A program made the position numbers and the translations under genes. DNA of 64,000 bases from Bifidobacterium saimiriisciurei (GTDB lineage Bacteria; Actinomycetota; Actinomycetes; Actinomycetales; Bifidobacteriaceae), in assembly GCF_010667655.1 (NCBI RefSeq), contig NZ_WHZU01000006.1, forward strand, positions 99,602 to 163,601, read 5' to 3'. A model generated the notes under the pieces. It saw only the letters and a program-made list of their open reading frames with translations, was not told the origin of the DNA and ran no database searches. Below, in pieces: positions 52,102-61,492 of the stretch (position 1 is its first letter; each line of letters starts with the position of its first letter).

Positions 52102-52728
52102 TCACTTGCCGTCGCCGGCCTCGGCCTCCAGCTGCGCCTTGAGCGATTCCAACGCCGACCAGCGGATGTCGGAGACCTCGTGATGATGGTCCGGATGCTC
52201 GTTGAGGTCCTCGCCGCACTGCGGGCACAGGCCCTGGCAGTCCGGTCGGCACAGCGGCTTGAGCGGCAGCGACTCGACCAGGTTGTCGCGCAGCAGCGCC
52301 TCGATGTCGGCGAAGGTGTTGTTGCCGGCCAGCGGGTACGTGTCGTCGCCTTCCTCCTCGCCGGCGATGATGTCGACCTCCTCCTCGTCGCGGCCGCCCT
52401 TGCGACGCTGGCCATGGACGTCCGGGGCGTAGGGGAAGAACGCGGTGACCGTGATCGTATGGTTCGCGTTCAGCGGCTTGAGGCAGCGGGAGCATTCGGC
52501 GGTGACGGGCGCGGTCACGCTTGCGGTGAGCACGAGTCCGTCGACGATGGAGTCGAAGGAGCCGGAGACGTGCACCGGCGCGCCTTCCCTGATGCTGATG
52601 ACCTCGTCGCCGATGCCGCTGGGGGCGGGGAAGTCGGCGTCGACCGACTTGCTCTGGCCGGGACGGCTGGCGACCTGGGCGATCGACACCGCCCACGGTG
52701 AGGATTCGGGATGATTGGCGTTCATCAT
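52102..52728 (-). CDS. YceD/DUF177 family protein (rpmF operon partner)
   Basis: 208 residues; two consecutive ATG codons (52728, 52725) could start it. The DUF177 pattern is visible: VSGSFDSIVDGLVLTASVTAPV (abbreviated by its ends VSGSFDSI and ASVTAPV), then the CSRCL motif (near residue 80) and a second CPQCGEDL pair near 170, with SLPLKPLCRPDCQGLCP between. These cysteines may bind zinc. An acidic insert (GGRDEEEVDIIAGEEEGDD) sits mid-protein. The family is genetically linked to rpmF and has been tied to 23S rRNA accumulation in other bacteria. It precedes rpmF here too. Confidence 0.9.
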   Translation of the reverse strand: MMNANHPESSPWAVSIAQVASRPGQSKSVDADFPAPSGIGDEVISIREGAPVHVSGSFDSIVDGLVLTASVTAPVTAECSRCLKPLNANHTITVTAFFPYAPDVHGQRRKGGRDEEEVDIIAGEEEGDDTYPLAGNNTFADIEALLRDNLVESLPLKPLCRPDCQGLCPQCGEDLNEHPDHHHEVSDIRWSALESLKAQLEAEAGDGK

Positions 52729-52818
52729 ACGTCCTTTGCAGATGGAGGATTAGGTGGGATTATGCGGATGCCGAGGTGCGGGCTGGCGTGCCCGGATGCA
52801 CCCCGGCACCGGTCGGGT

Positions 52819-53769
52819 CTAGGAGTTCGGATAGTCGTCCGACGACAGATGCGGCATGTCCTGCGCGGCCTGGCGCTGACGTTCGGCAAGCACGGCGAGG
52901 CCGTTCTGCACGCCGTGCGACGCCTTGGCCAGCTGCTCGCTCAGCTCGGTGAGCACGGCCGTCGAATAGTTGTCGGCGCCGCGGGTGAGCTTGTCGGCCT
53001 TGGCCTGCGCCTGGTCGAGGATGGTGTGCGCGCGTTCCGTGGCGAGCGCCACCACGTTCTCCTGGCCGGCGAGGAACTGCGCCTGCTCGTTGGCCTCTCG
53101 GATGATCGTGGCCGAACGGCTCTGCGCCGAGGCGATGATGGCGTTGGCCTGCGACTGCGCGTTTTCGAGACGGCGTTCGGATTCGCGCATCAGGGCCGAG
53201 GCACGTTCGAGCTGCACGGGCAGCTTGCCCTTGAGCTCGGTGATGAGCGTGGTGATCTCCTCACGGTCCACGCGCACCTGGGTGCCCGAGAAGAACGACG
53301 CCTTCGACGCGTCGACGAGCTCCTCGAGCTGGTCGAGCAGGTCGTAGACGGTGGTGAACTGGTTCTTGGTCGTCAGATCCTCGTCGTCATCGTCCTCCAT
53401 GAGCATGCGCTGGAAGGTCTGGGCGTTGGGCCTGATCGCCGATTTCGGACGGTCGATGTTCGTGGAGTCGTCCAGATCGACCCGTCCGTTGGTCACGGTG
53501 GGAATGGAGAACGAGGGCCGTCGGTATGGCGCGGCCGCCGGTTCGGTCGGCGCGGGGATCGCGACGGAGGAATACGGTTCGGAATACTCCTCGTAGGAGG
53601 TCACGGGGCTCGGGGCCGCGTCGGCGTCGTTCGTCGCCGCGCCGGCCGGGGCCTGCGCCGACGGGTCCGTGTTCGCGGGATTCCCGTGGATGCCCATGCG
53701 GTTGGCGACTTCGGACTCGCCGGTGTCGTCGTTGTCCGGGGTCACATAGCCATCCCTGACGTCGTCCAT
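52819..53769 (-). CDS. DivIVA-like coiled-coil protein
   Basis: 316 residues. A long, disordered, acidic and Pro/Ala-rich N-terminus (1-125) is followed by TVYDLLDQLEELVDASKAS and then an almost continuous coiled coil (about 150-300: EEITTLITELKGKLPVQLER, LENAQSQANAIIASAQSRSA and so on). Actinobacterial genes in this position beside coaD are often annotated as DivIVA-like or cell division initiation proteins, related to the Wag31/SepIVA group. No membrane segment. It starts two bases after the coaD stop, so both are co-transcribed. A role in polar growth or septum placement is inferred, not shown. Confidence 0.72.
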   Translation of the reverse strand: MDDVRDGYVTPDNDDTGESEVANRMGIHGNPANTDPSAQAPAGAATNDADAAPSPVTSYEEYSEPYSSVAIPAPTEPAAAPYRRPSFSIPTVTNGRVDLDDSTNIDRPKSAIRPNAQTFQRMLMEDDDDEDLTTKNQFTTVYDLLDQLEELVDASKASFFSGTQVRVDREEITTLITELKGKLPVQLERASALMRESERRLENAQSQANAIIASAQSRSATIIREANEQAQFLAGQENVVALATERAHTILDQAQAKADKLTRGADNYSTAVLTELSEQLAKASHGVQNGLAVLAERQRQAAQDMPHLSSDDYPNS

Positions 53770-53771
53770 GA

Positions 53772-54263
53772 TTATCTCTTTTCACTCCTCAATGCTTCGA
53801 TAAGCAGCGGCGCCACGTAGCCCGGCACCAGGCCGGTCACGTCGCCGCCATGACGTGCAACATCCTTGACGATGGAACTGGAGATGTGCTCCTTCAGCGG
53901 GTTCGCCGGCAGGAACATGGTCTCGACGTCGCCGATCTGCTTGTTCACCAGCGCCATGCCCAGCTCCGCCTCGTAATCGCCATTCTGGCGGAGTCCCTTG
54001 ACTATCACCTGCGCGCCGACCTTGGCGCAGTAGTCGGTGATCAGTCCTTCGGTGCTGGTGACGACGATATCGGGGAACCCGTCCTCGGCCAGCACCTCGC
54101 GGATCATCTCCACGCGCTGCGTTTCGGTGAACATCGGCCGCTTCGCCGCGTTGACCGCCACCACTACGTGGACTTGTTCGAACAGGTGCGCACATCGTTC
54201 GATCACATCGATGTGCCCGGAGGTTACCGGATCGAATGAACCGGGGCATACAGCTATAGTCAT
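53772..54263 (-). CDS. coaD: Phosphopantetheine adenylyltransferase
   Basis: 163 residues from ATG 54263 ([20 protein letters not shown]), the conserved start; a longer frame upstream is not needed. The nucleotidyltransferase motif T-x-G-H is TSGH (14-17), and the C-terminal [10 protein letters not shown] holds the ISSS-x-x-R/K motif. [19 protein letters not shown] is the phosphopantetheine-binding stretch (NGDYEAE for the usual R-x-x-D-Y-E). It transfers AMP from ATP to 4'-phosphopantetheine, the fourth step in CoA synthesis. It is the first gene of a short minus-strand operon with the DivIVA-like gene. Confidence 0.97.
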   Translation of the reverse strand: MTIAVCPGSFDPVTSGHIDVIERCAHLFEQVHVVVAVNAAKRPMFTETQRVEMIREVLAEDGFPDIVVTSTEGLITDYCAKVGAQVIVKGLRQNGDYEAELGMALVNKQIGDVETMFLPANPLKEHISSSIVKDVARHGGDVTGLVPGYVAPLLIEALRSEKR

Positions 54264-54417
54264 GGATTCCAGATTACCGCGTCCTTTGGAGACCGAGGCC
54301 GCCGCTTTGCGATGCGGCCTCGGTCGCGCTGTGTGATTCGTCACATAGCCGTGGAATATAAGCCTCTATTATTGAATCGATATGGTCCAGCATCGTTTTG
54401 CGAGCGAGGAATGAGGC

Positions 54418-54723
54418 ATGATTATGAGGAATGTATTCGATGACGTTTTCGATGACGACGCGGTCTCCCCGCTTTCCACGCCGGATTCCGGCAGCGGCAC
54501 CGCGGTGCTCGAACGCCCCGAGACCAGGACCGAGGGGCAGAAGACCGACGACGGCGACGCCGACCGCTTCGCCCACTACGTCTCCAAGGAGCGCATGGCC
54601 GAATCCCGCCTGACCGGCCGGCCGGTCGTGGCGCTGTGCGGCAAGGTGTGGGTGCCGAAGCACAATCCGTCCGATTACCCGGTGTGCCCGGACTGCAAGC
54701 GCATCTACGACGAGATGCGCTGA
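54418..54723 (+). CDS. DUF3039 family protein
   Basis: 101 residues; ATG 54418 or 54424 (third codon), with GAGGAATGAGG upstream. The conserved C-terminal half is DADRFAHYVSKERMAESRLTGRPVVALCGKVWVPKHNPSDYPVCPDCKRIYDEM, of which the key residues are HYV, GRPVVALCGKVW and the CPDCK pair, a probable zinc-binding site. This is the DUF3039 family of actinobacteria. The N-terminus is acidic. No function has been assigned, to my knowledge. It is a single gene between divergent coaD and convergent pncB, closed by a good bidirectional terminator. Confidence 0.88.
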   Translation: MIMRNVFDDVFDDDAVSPLSTPDSGSGTAVLERPETRTEGQKTDDGDADRFAHYVSKERMAESRLTGRPVVALCGKVWVPKHNPSDYPVCPDCKRIYDEMR

Positions 54724-54738
54724 CGTTAGCGATATGGA

Positions 54739-54776
54739 AAACGGAATCGGCCTTCATTCGAAGGCCGATTCCCTAT
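54739..54776. terminator. Bidirectional terminator between the DUF3039 gene and pncB
   Basis: GGAATCGGCCTTC (54743-54755) pairs perfectly with 54760-54772 around ATTC. AAAA precedes and CTATTT follows, so both convergent genes may use it. Confidence 0.88.
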
Positions 54777-54807
54777 TTGATGGCTATTTGATGGCTTGAG
54801 CGCGCGA

Positions 54808-56148
54808 TCACTCGAGGGTGAGGACCTCGGTGGGGATGGCCTGCTCGCCGTTGCTCAGCGAAAGCGCGGTCACCGGCAGCTCGTCGAGCGCCTCCTTGTG
54901 ATGGTCGCGGGCCGCGAGCAGCGCCTCCTTGCTTGCCAGCGACTCGTCGATGTCGCCGTGGTCGACGGCGGTGATCATCAGGTCCTTCGTGTCGCCGTAT
55001 TCTTCCGGCGCCTCCCATGCGGCGAGTTTGTCGGCCGGGCCGCACAGCACGAGCTCGCCCTGCGCCAGGCCGTACTGGTAGCAGCGCAGCGCGCGCTTGC
55101 GCCAGCCGTCGGTGCTCTTGCCGAACGACTTCTTGGCCACCGGATGCATCGCTCCGTCGGAGCCCTCGCGCTCGACCAGCTTGTACACCATCGCGCAGGT
55201 GGGGTGGCCGGAGCCGGTCACCAGCATGGTGCCCACGCCGTAGGAGTCCACGGGCGCGGTCTGCAATGCGGCCAGCGCGTATTCGTCGAGGTCGTTGGTC
55301 ACGGTGATCTTCGTGTTCGTGGCGCCCAGCGAATCAAGCTGCTTGCGGGCCTTCTGCGCCAGCGACGCCAGATCGCCGGAGTCGATGCGGATGCCGCCGA
55401 GCTGGGGGCCGGCCACCTCCACGGCCGTGGTGATGGCCTTCTCGATGTTGTAGGTGTCGGTGAGCAGCGTGGTGCCGGGGCCCAGGGCGTTGACCTGCGA
55501 GACGAAGGCGTCGCGCTCGTCGTCGTGCAGCAGTGTGAACGCGTGCGCGGCGGTGCCGATGCACAGCAGGTCGTACTTCTTCGCGGCGGCGAGGTTCGCG
55601 GTGCCGGCGAAGCCGCCGACGATCGAGGCGCGGGCTGCGGCCACGGCGGCGCTTTCGTTCGCGCGGCGGCCGCCCATGTCCATGCACGGACGGTCGCCGG
55701 CGGCCGACGTCATGCGGGAGGCCGCCGACGCGATGGCCGAATCGTAGTTCAGCACGGAAAGCACGAGCGTCTCCAGCAGCGTGCATTCCGCGAACGTGCC
55801 TTCGACCTCGAGGATCGGGGAGTTCGCGAAGAACGCCTCGCCCTCGCGGTAGGCGCGGATGGTGCCGGAGAACGAGAAGTTCTCCAGCCACTTGGCGGTC
55901 TTCTCGCTCACCACATGACGGTCGCGCAGGAACTTCAGATCGGATTCGGTCGGGCGGAAGTCCTTGAGCATCTCCACGATGCGGCCCAGTCCGGCCACGA
56001 TGCCATAGCGGCGGCCGGTGGGCAGATGACGGGTGAACACCTCGAACACGCACTGGCGATCTGCGGTGCCGTCCTGCATGGCGGCGTCCAGCATGGTGTA
56101 TTCGTACATGTCGGTCATCATGGCCGATGAGTAGTCGGTGTTAGCCAT
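54808..56148 (-). CDS. pncB: Nicotinate phosphoribosyltransferase
   Basis: 446 residues from ATG 56148, with AAGGACG upstream. The family features are SSAMMTDMYEYTMLDAAMQDG at the start (abbreviated), FEVFTRHLP with GRRYGIVAGLGR, FSFSGTIRAYREGE, and the ribose-phosphate site GGIRIDSGDLASLAQKAR. The conserved active-site His of the family is in GTAAHAFTLLHDDE. The enzyme makes nicotinate mononucleotide from nicotinate and PRPP in NAD salvage. It is transcribed as a single gene or with the membrane protein gene upstream, which lies 78 bases away. Confidence 0.95.
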   Translation of the reverse strand: MANTDYSSAMMTDMYEYTMLDAAMQDGTADRQCVFEVFTRHLPTGRRYGIVAGLGRIVEMLKDFRPTESDLKFLRDRHVVSEKTAKWLENFSFSGTIRAYREGEAFFANSPILEVEGTFAECTLLETLVLSVLNYDSAIASAASRMTSAAGDRPCMDMGGRRANESAAVAAARASIVGGFAGTANLAAAKKYDLLCIGTAAHAFTLLHDDERDAFVSQVNALGPGTTLLTDTYNIEKAITTAVEVAGPQLGGIRIDSGDLASLAQKARKQLDSLGATNTKITVTNDLDEYALAALQTAPVDSYGVGTMLVTGSGHPTCAMVYKLVEREGSDGAMHPVAKKSFGKSTDGWRKRALRCYQYGLAQGELVLCGPADKLAAWEAPEEYGDTKDLMITAVDHGDIDESLASKEALLAARDHHKEALDELPVTALSLSNGEQAIPTEVLTLE

Positions 56149-56226
56149 ATCGTCCTTCTTCGGGTCGCGGGATGTCAATATGAATTCTGTTGTATGCGAT
56201 TGTAGGCCGTTCACGCCCAAACGCGG

Positions 56227-56862
56227 TCACTTTATGAGTTTCGCCGGCAGGACGCGGTCGAGGGCGACGAGCACCAGGCCGAGCACGAGGAACGCGGCCA
56301 ATCCCTCGCCCACGTTGATGCCCAGCTGCGCCCATCCGATCTTCGGCAGGTTCAGGAAGTCGTACGGGTACGGCGTGCCGTCCTTCAACGGTCCCGAATG
56401 CGGCCATATGGCCGCGCGAATCAGCACGCCCATCACATAGACCGGAATATAGATGAGCCACGTGAGACAGTACGACCATTGGAATTTCCTATGCTCGTCG
56501 AAGACGAGAAAATCGATGACCGCGGCGATCGGCACGATGATGTGCGCGTACGTGACCGTCATCAGGCCGAACACGCGTGGCGTCGCCGGATCGGCCGCCG
56601 GCAGCAGGAACGCCGCCACCAGACCGGCCACCGCGATATACAGCGTCAGGCATCCCTTGAGCCACACCGGCGGCTCGATGCCCTTGAGCAGCGTGGCCGC
56701 CCCCGCCCACAGCATCACGACACCCAGCAGCAACGCCGTCTGGAAGGTGAAATACGTCAGGGAGGCGAACTCGTGCAGATGCCAGATCTCGTATGTGCCG
56801 GCGAAACAACAGGCCGACGTGGCGAATCGGAATATCGCGGCCAAGAATCTCATGACAGTCAT
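56227..56862 (-). CDS. Pr6Pr/FAR-17a-like membrane protein
   Basis: 211 residues from ATG 56862; ATG 56853 is equally possible and neither has a strong RBS. About six membrane helices. The motifs [39 protein letters not shown] (as [15 protein letters not shown]) and [12 protein letters not shown] near the C-terminus match the Pr6Pr family of bacterial membrane proteins related in outline to the eukaryotic AIG1/FAR-17a group. Conserved His and Thr residues in that group can be hydrolase nucleophiles; I cannot show activity here. It is divergent from rph, whose start lies 143 bases away. Confidence 0.75.
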   Translation of the reverse strand: MTVMRFLAAIFRFATSACCFAGTYEIWHLHEFASLTYFTFQTALLLGVVMLWAGAATLLKGIEPPVWLKGCLTLYIAVAGLVAAFLLPAADPATPRVFGLMTVTYAHIIVPIAAVIDFLVFDEHRKFQWSYCLTWLIYIPVYVMGVLIRAAIWPHSGPLKDGTPYPYDFLNLPKIGWAQLGINVGEGLAAFLVLGLVLVALDRVLPAKLIK

Positions 56863-57004
56863 TCTATTGGCCGCGTCGAACGTTGCCGTCCGGCAATCGT
56901 TCGACGGTCCGAACCATGGACGCGAACCGTTTCTGACCATGGTTTTGTCGGCTAAGCCGGATACGGTCGGGGACAGTGCTTCCGTAGATATTCCGAGGTT
57001 AACC

Positions 57005-57769
57005 ATGGTTCAGATCAAAGACATGCTCGACGTCAATCAGACGATTCGCCCCGACGGCCGCGCCGTCGACGAACTGCGTCCGGTGAAGATCACCCGTCAT
57101 TGGACCGACGCCCCCGAAGGCTCGGTGCTCATCGAATGCGGCAACACGCGCGTGATGTGCACAGCCACGTTCACGCAGGGCGTGCCGCGTTGGCGCAAGG
57201 ACTCCGGACTCGGCTGGGTGACCGCCGAATACGCGATGCTGCCGCGCGCCACATCCGAACGCACCGACCGCGAATCCGTGCGCGGCAAGATCGGAGGCCG
57301 CACCCACGAGATCAGCCGACTGATCGGCCGCTGCCTGCGCGGCGTCGTCGACATGAAGGCGCTCGGTGAAAACCAGATCCAGCTCGACTGCGACGTGCTG
57401 CAGGCCGACGGCGGCACCAGGACCGCGTCGATCACCGGCGCCTACGTGGCGCTCGCCGACGCCGTGGCGTGGGCCAAGGAGCACAAGGTGCTGCGAGCCA
57501 ACCGACAGGTGCTCAAGGATCAGGTGTCGGCCGTCTCCGTCGGCGTGATCGACGGCAAGCCGATGCTCGACCTGCCCTACGTGGAGGACAGCCAGGCCAT
57601 GACCGACATGAACGTGGCCATGACGGGCGCCGGCGCGTTCATCGAGATCCAGGGCACGGCGGAGCACCGTCCGTTCACGCGTGCCGAGCTCGGCGAACTG
57701 CTCGACCTGGCCGAGAAGGGCAACCGCGAGCTGCAGGCCCTGCAGCGCAAGGCGCTCGACGAGGACTGA
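57005..57769 (+). CDS. rph: Ribonuclease PH
   Basis: 254 residues from ATG 57005. The family signature is clear: [15 protein letters not shown] at the start, [17 protein letters not shown], then [32 protein letters not shown] (phosphate-binding Arg), and [21 protein letters not shown] (abbreviated by [12 protein letters not shown]). The enzyme trims 3' ends of tRNA precursors phosphorolytically. The rdgB gene follows 216 bases downstream in the order rph-rdgB, as in many actinobacteria, though a hairpin lies between. Confidence 0.97.
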   Translation: MVQIKDMLDVNQTIRPDGRAVDELRPVKITRHWTDAPEGSVLIECGNTRVMCTATFTQGVPRWRKDSGLGWVTAEYAMLPRATSERTDRESVRGKIGGRTHEISRLIGRCLRGVVDMKALGENQIQLDCDVLQADGGTRTASITGAYVALADAVAWAKEHKVLRANRQVLKDQVSAVSVGVIDGKPMLDLPYVEDSQAMTDMNVAMTGAGAFIEIQGTAEHRPFTRAELGELLDLAEKGNRELQALQRKALDED

Positions 57770-57884
57770 ACTGTGATGGCGGCCGCTAGCTACTGACAGC
57801 AGCCGAGACAAGGCTCCGATGGCCGGGAACCGGCAGGGATTGGCAGGGCGGCGACGGCTTCCGCCGGTCTTTCGCAGTGATTTC

Positions 57885-57917
57885 GAGGCCCCGTGCGTTC
57901 CAAACGTACGGGGCCTC
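57885..57917 (+). terminator. Hairpin between rph and rdgB
   Basis: GAGGCCCCGTGCGTT pairs with AACGTACGGGGCCTC (57903-57917) with one G-U step and a short loop. No T-run follows, so it is either a weak terminator or an mRNA processing/stability element. Confidence 0.6.
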
Positions 57918-57985
57918 CCATATTGTTGGGAGGGCGCAGCAGCATGGAGGCAACGTGCCGCGCATAGTTCAGAGAGGTAGATGCC

Positions 57986-58666
57986 ATGAGCAACACGGTC
58001 AAATTGGTGGTCGCCACCCATAATGCGGGCAAGCTGGCGGAGATTCGTCGCATTCTCACCGAGGACCTCGGCGAGGACGCCGACCGTATCGAACTGCTGA
58101 CCGCAGGCGAACTGAACCTGCCCGATCCCGTCGAGGACGGCGCGAGCTTCGAACAGAACGCACTGCTCAAGGCGCGCGACGTCGTGCGCCGCACGGGTCT
58201 GCCTGCCATCGCCGACGACTCCGGACTGATCGTCGACGTGCTGGGCGCGGCCCCCGGCATCCTTTCCGCACGCTGGTGCGGCCGCCACGGCGACGACGTG
58301 GCCAACTACGAGCTGCTGCTCGCGCAGCTAGCCGACATCCCGGACCGCAACCGAACGGCACGGTTCCGCTGCGCCGCGGCGTTCGTCACGCCCGAGGACG
58401 GCCAGGGCGAGGCGCCGTACGGCATCCACAACGAGAACGTGGAGCTCGGCGACATGTGCGGGCGAATCATCCGCGAACCGCGCGGCGAGCACGGCTTCGG
58501 CTACGATCCCATCTTCGTGCCGAACGACCAGCCCCAGCGCGCGAAGGAATCCGGCGAGGAACTCACCAGCGCCGAGATGACGCCGGAGGAGAAGAACGCC
58601 ATCTCGCACCGTTCCAAGGCCATTCAGGCACTGACGCGCAGCATCAAGCGCGCTCTTATCGACTGA
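57986..58666 (+). CDS. rdgB: Non-canonical purine NTP pyrophosphatase (RdgB/HAM1)
   Basis: 226 residues. VVATHNAGKLAEIRRIL is the N-terminal substrate-binding signature (T/S-x-N-x-x-K), followed by EDGASFEQNALLKAR, the catalytic IADDSGLIVDVLGAAPGILSARW (abbreviated by ADDSGLIVD) and GFGYDPIF with SHRSKA near the C-terminus. It hydrolyses dITP, ITP and XTP to keep them out of nucleic acids. It is somewhat longer than the E. coli enzyme because of a short insert around residues 40-50. RBS GAGAGG lies before ATG. Confidence 0.96.
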   Translation: MSNTVKLVVATHNAGKLAEIRRILTEDLGEDADRIELLTAGELNLPDPVEDGASFEQNALLKARDVVRRTGLPAIADDSGLIVDVLGAAPGILSARWCGRHGDDVANYELLLAQLADIPDRNRTARFRCAAAFVTPEDGQGEAPYGIHNENVELGDMCGRIIREPRGEHGFGYDPIFVPNDQPQRAKESGEELTSAEMTPEEKNAISHRSKAIQALTRSIKRALID

Positions 58667-58716
58667 CGTCGTGACCGGCATGGCCGTCGATACGGCTGTA
58701 TAGCCGGAAACGATAC

Positions 58717-58755
58717 GAAAAGCGGGCTGACGGGTATCGCACCCGTCAGCCCGCT
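58717..58755. terminator. Terminator between rdgB and the AEC transporter gene
   Basis: AGCGGGCTGACGGGT (58721-58735) pairs perfectly over 15 bp with 58741-58755. On the minus strand TTTTCG follows, so it ends the AEC transporter gene; it may also stop rdgB transcription. Confidence 0.9.
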
Positions 58756-58785
58756 CGCCATAAGGCGGAAGGTCGAAAAAAGAGA

Positions 58786-59793
58786 TCAGGCCGGAATCAG
58801 GTAGTTCGCGGCGGTCATGGCGACCATGCCCATCACCGCGGTCACCGACAGGCAGAAGCCGGCCATCTTCGCGTTGCCGAGCACGCGGTCGGAGAACAGC
58901 GTGGCGAACACGGCGGTCGGCGCCATGCACAGCATCACGATGGCCTTGCGCGTGGCCGCGTCATACGGCAGCAGGAACCAGGTGACCAGGCAGAACAGCG
59001 CGGCGAACGGAATGCGCCAGGCCACCACGCGCAAGGCCTGTGAGATCTCCTTGCGGTTGTTCGGGAAGTCCATGAGCATGCCGACCATGAGCATCGAGCA
59101 GAAGCCGTTCGCATCGCCCACCGGGCTGAGGATGTCCACCACGACGCTGGGCAGCTTCACACCGGTGAACATCAGCACGATCATGAGCAGATAGGTGTCG
59201 AACGGCACCGAGGTGAGGAAGCTCTTGGCGATGCCGCGCATCGTGGCACGGCGGGCGAGACGGCGCGCGTCCTTGTCCTTCGGCTTGATGCGCGGCAGAC
59301 GCGTGACGGTCATATCGCCGTGGTTCTGCTCGCTCAGCGGCTTGTCGGGGTTGATGTGCAGCAGACGCTGAGTGAGCAGGTTGTTGCCGGCGGCCACCAC
59401 CACGCAGTTGCCCATGTCGAACATGGCTCCCGTGACCAGCGACGCCGAACCGAGCATCGACTGCATGACGGGGAAGCAGAAGTTGCCGATGTTGAATCCC
59501 GCGCCGTTGAGCATGAGGAACGCGCGCTCGTTCACCGGCTTGTGGCGGCTGATGAAATACAGGATCGGGGTGGGGAAGAGGCCGCATGCCAGACCGAACA
59601 GCGAGATCCACAGCAGCTTGGGGTCATGGGGGTTCGTCAGGAACGACACGATGATCGCGGCGGGCAGCGTGAGGTTGAACACGATGCGCTGCAGGATGCG
59701 ATAGTCCTTCTCGCCGAAGATGCGTGCACGCTTGAACCCGTAACCGACGAAAACGATTGCGAGCAGGGTGATCGGATGAATCAGTCCCGACAT
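58786..59793 (-). CDS. AEC (auxin efflux carrier) family transporter
   Basis: 335 residues from ATG 59793, preceded by CCAGGAGAGG. About ten membrane helices in two inverted halves; KRARIFGEKDYRILQRIVFNLTLPAA (as LQRIVFNLTLPAA) is the typical first conserved block of the family, and NGAGFNIGNFCFPVMQS (abbreviated NIGNFCFPV) and MAPTAVFATLFS match the conserved helices of the two halves. Bacterial members move malate, malonate or amino acids; the substrate here is unknown. It is alone, with its own terminator downstream and the tRNA genes upstream on the same strand. Confidence 0.88.
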   Translation of the reverse strand: MSGLIHPITLLAIVFVGYGFKRARIFGEKDYRILQRIVFNLTLPAAIIVSFLTNPHDPKLLWISLFGLACGLFPTPILYFISRHKPVNERAFLMLNGAGFNIGNFCFPVMQSMLGSASLVTGAMFDMGNCVVVAAGNNLLTQRLLHINPDKPLSEQNHGDMTVTRLPRIKPKDKDARRLARRATMRGIAKSFLTSVPFDTYLLMIVLMFTGVKLPSVVVDILSPVGDANGFCSMLMVGMLMDFPNNRKEISQALRVVAWRIPFAALFCLVTWFLLPYDAATRKAIVMLCMAPTAVFATLFSDRVLGNAKMAGFCLSVTAVMGMVAMTAANYLIPA

Positions 59794-59877
59794 GTCGTCC
59801 CTCTCCTGGATTCTCGCGAATCCATGGTGAATCCTTGGCTCTTCTTCTCTCTTGCCTCCGGCGCGGGGTCGGATATG

Positions 59878-59924
59878 AAAAAATCCCCTTGAATTCATCG
59901 AAGCCGCAATGATTCAAGAGGATT
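59878..59924 (-). terminator. Terminator after tRNA-Leu
   Basis: On the minus strand AATCCTCTTGAAT pairs with ATTCAAGGGGATT (with a G-U or single mismatch) and is followed by TTTTTC. It lies 13 bases after the tRNA-Leu 3' end. Confidence 0.82.
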
Positions 59925-59936
59925 AATCGGAAAGCG

Positions 59937-60017
59937 TGCGCGAGATGGGACTTGAACCCACACGTCGAAGACACAGGAACCTAAATCCTGCGCGTCTACC
60001 AATTCCGCCACTCGCGC
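59937..60017 (-). tRNA. tRNA-Leu (anticodon TAG)
   Basis: Read on the minus strand, acceptor GCGCGAG pairs with CTCGCGC, the D arm contains TTGGTAGACGC, the anticodon loop TTTAGGT (TAG) sits between CAGGA and TCCTG, a long class II variable arm follows (TGTCTTCGACG), and the T loop is GTTCAAGTC. The 3' CCA is not encoded. The class II arm confirms Leu over other TAG readings. Confidence 0.95.
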
Positions 60018-60053
60018 GGTCCCCGACATTCTTGCGAATGCTCTCGGGGAAGC

Positions 60054-60080
60054 AAAAACCCTAGGCGATGAACCTAGGGT
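60054..60080 (-). terminator. Terminator after tRNA-Thr
   Basis: ACCCTAGG (60058-60065) pairs with CCTAGGGT (60073-60080); on the minus strand TTTTTG follows. Just beyond, CCCCGA pairs with TCGGGG around 60021-60050, a second stem before tRNA-Leu. Confidence 0.85.
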
Positions 60081-60086
60081 CTTCGT

Positions 60087-60162
60087 TGGAGCCACTTGAC
60101 AGAATCGAACTGTCGACCTGCTCATTACGAGTGAGCCGCTCTACCGACTGAGCTAAAGTGGC
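60087..60162 (-). tRNA. tRNA-Thr (anticodon CGT)
   Basis: On the minus strand the acceptor GCCACTT pairs with AAGTGGC, the D loop has AGTCGGTAGAGC, the anticodon loop CTCGTAA (CGT) lies between GCTCA and TGAGC, and the T loop is GTTCGATTC. CCA is encoded at the 3' end (60087-60089). It is 76 bases long, with a terminator just downstream. Confidence 0.97.
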
Positions 60163-60346
60163 AATTCGTGAAGCATCGCAACAGCAATGCGCACACAAGT
60201 AGATTAGCATACTGCATGTTTTTCGATTATGCAAATCCCGAGGTATTCATGGCGTGGCGCGGTTCGTGGCGTAATGCGAAGCGCAGCGCGCGGCGTCGCG
60301 GTGAAATCAACGGCCGACGTATGGCAATACGTGTGACAATAAGAAC

Positions 60347-61492
60347 ATGCAACAGACTGACGGGCGATTCTCGGACTTGTACGCACTGATTCCGGCCGGA
60401 GGCGTCGGCTCGCGGCTATGGCCGCTGAGCCGCAGCGCACGGCCGAAGTTCCTCTACGACTTCCTCGGTTCGGGCCGCACGATGATCCAGGCCACGTTCG
60501 ACCGTCTCGCCGCCGTCGCCGGCGACGACCACGTGACGGTGATGACCGGCGTGGCGCATGCGGCCGCGGTCCGCGCGCAACTGCCCGAACTGGACGAACG
60601 CAACCTGTTCGCCGAACCCGTCGGTCGCGACTCCACGGCCGCCATCGCGTTGGCCACCGCGATACTGGCGAAACGGCACGGCCGCGACGTGGTGGTCGGG
60701 TCGTTCGCCGCCGACCATGTGATTCGCGACGACGACGCGTTCCGCGAATGCGTGGCGCAGGCGGTCGCGGCGGCGCGCGCCGGATACGTGACCACCATCG
60801 GCATCGCGGCCACGCGTCCGTCCACCGCCTTCGGATACATCCGTCAGGGCGCGCCGCTCGCCGACAGGGCGCCGGCCGCGCCCGACGCCCGCACGGTACG
60901 CGCGTTCGTGGAGAAGCCGGACGCCGAAACCGCGCAGGGCTACCTGATGACCGGCGAATACCGGTGGAACGCCGGCATGTTCGTCATGCGCGCCGGCGTG
61001 CTGCTCGACACCCTGGCGAGACTCAAGCCGCGGATTTATGAGACGGTGACGGCGCTCGCCGACGTATGGGACGACGACGGCGACCGCCGCGCCGAAATGA
61101 TGGAGCGGCTGTGGCCGGCGGTCGAGAAGATTGCCTTCGACTACGCCGTGGCCGAGCCGCTGGCCGCCGAGGGCGGCGTGGCGATGGTCCCCGGCGGCTT
61201 CGGGTGGGATGATATCGGCGACTTCAACTCCGTGGCCGCGCTGATTCCCAGCGCGGACGCCCGCAACAACAAGATCATCGGCGACCGCGGGCGCGTGGTG
61301 TGTCTCGACTCCGCCGGCAACGTGGTCGCGCCGGCCGGCGGCGAGGGGCGGACGATCGCGCTGCTCGGCGCCGACGACCTGGTCGTGGTCGACACACCGG
61401 ACGCGCTGCTCGTCGCGCCGAGGGCGCGCAGCCAGGAGGTCAAGCGCATGGCCGCCGCGCTCGCCGACCAGGGGCTCGACGCCATCCTGTGA
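60347..61492 (+). CDS. manC: Mannose-1-phosphate guanylyltransferase
   Basis: 381 residues from ATG 60347; no clear RBS is seen, and GACAAT a few bases upstream could be a -10 box of a nearly leaderless transcript. The nucleotidyltransferase loop is PAGGVGSRLWPLSR (17-30), followed by SADH-like FAADHVI, FGYIRQG, AFVEKPD, YRWNAGMFVMRAG and GGFGWDDIGDF, all in the positions expected for GDP-mannose pyrophosphorylase; the usual PKQ is PKF. It lacks the C-terminal isomerase domain of bifunctional enzymes. It makes GDP-mannose, a likely donor for surface glycans such as the EPS encoded at 15-36 kb. Confidence 0.93.
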   Translation: MQQTDGRFSDLYALIPAGGVGSRLWPLSRSARPKFLYDFLGSGRTMIQATFDRLAAVAGDDHVTVMTGVAHAAAVRAQLPELDERNLFAEPVGRDSTAAIALATAILAKRHGRDVVVGSFAADHVIRDDDAFRECVAQAVAAARAGYVTTIGIAATRPSTAFGYIRQGAPLADRAPAAPDARTVRAFVEKPDAETAQGYLMTGEYRWNAGMFVMRAGVLLDTLARLKPRIYETVTALADVWDDDGDRRAEMMERLWPAVEKIAFDYAVAEPLAAEGGVAMVPGGFGWDDIGDFNSVAALIPSADARNNKIIGDRGRVVCLDSAGNVVAPAGGEGRTIALLGADDLVVVDTPDALLVAPRARSQEVKRMAAALADQGLDAIL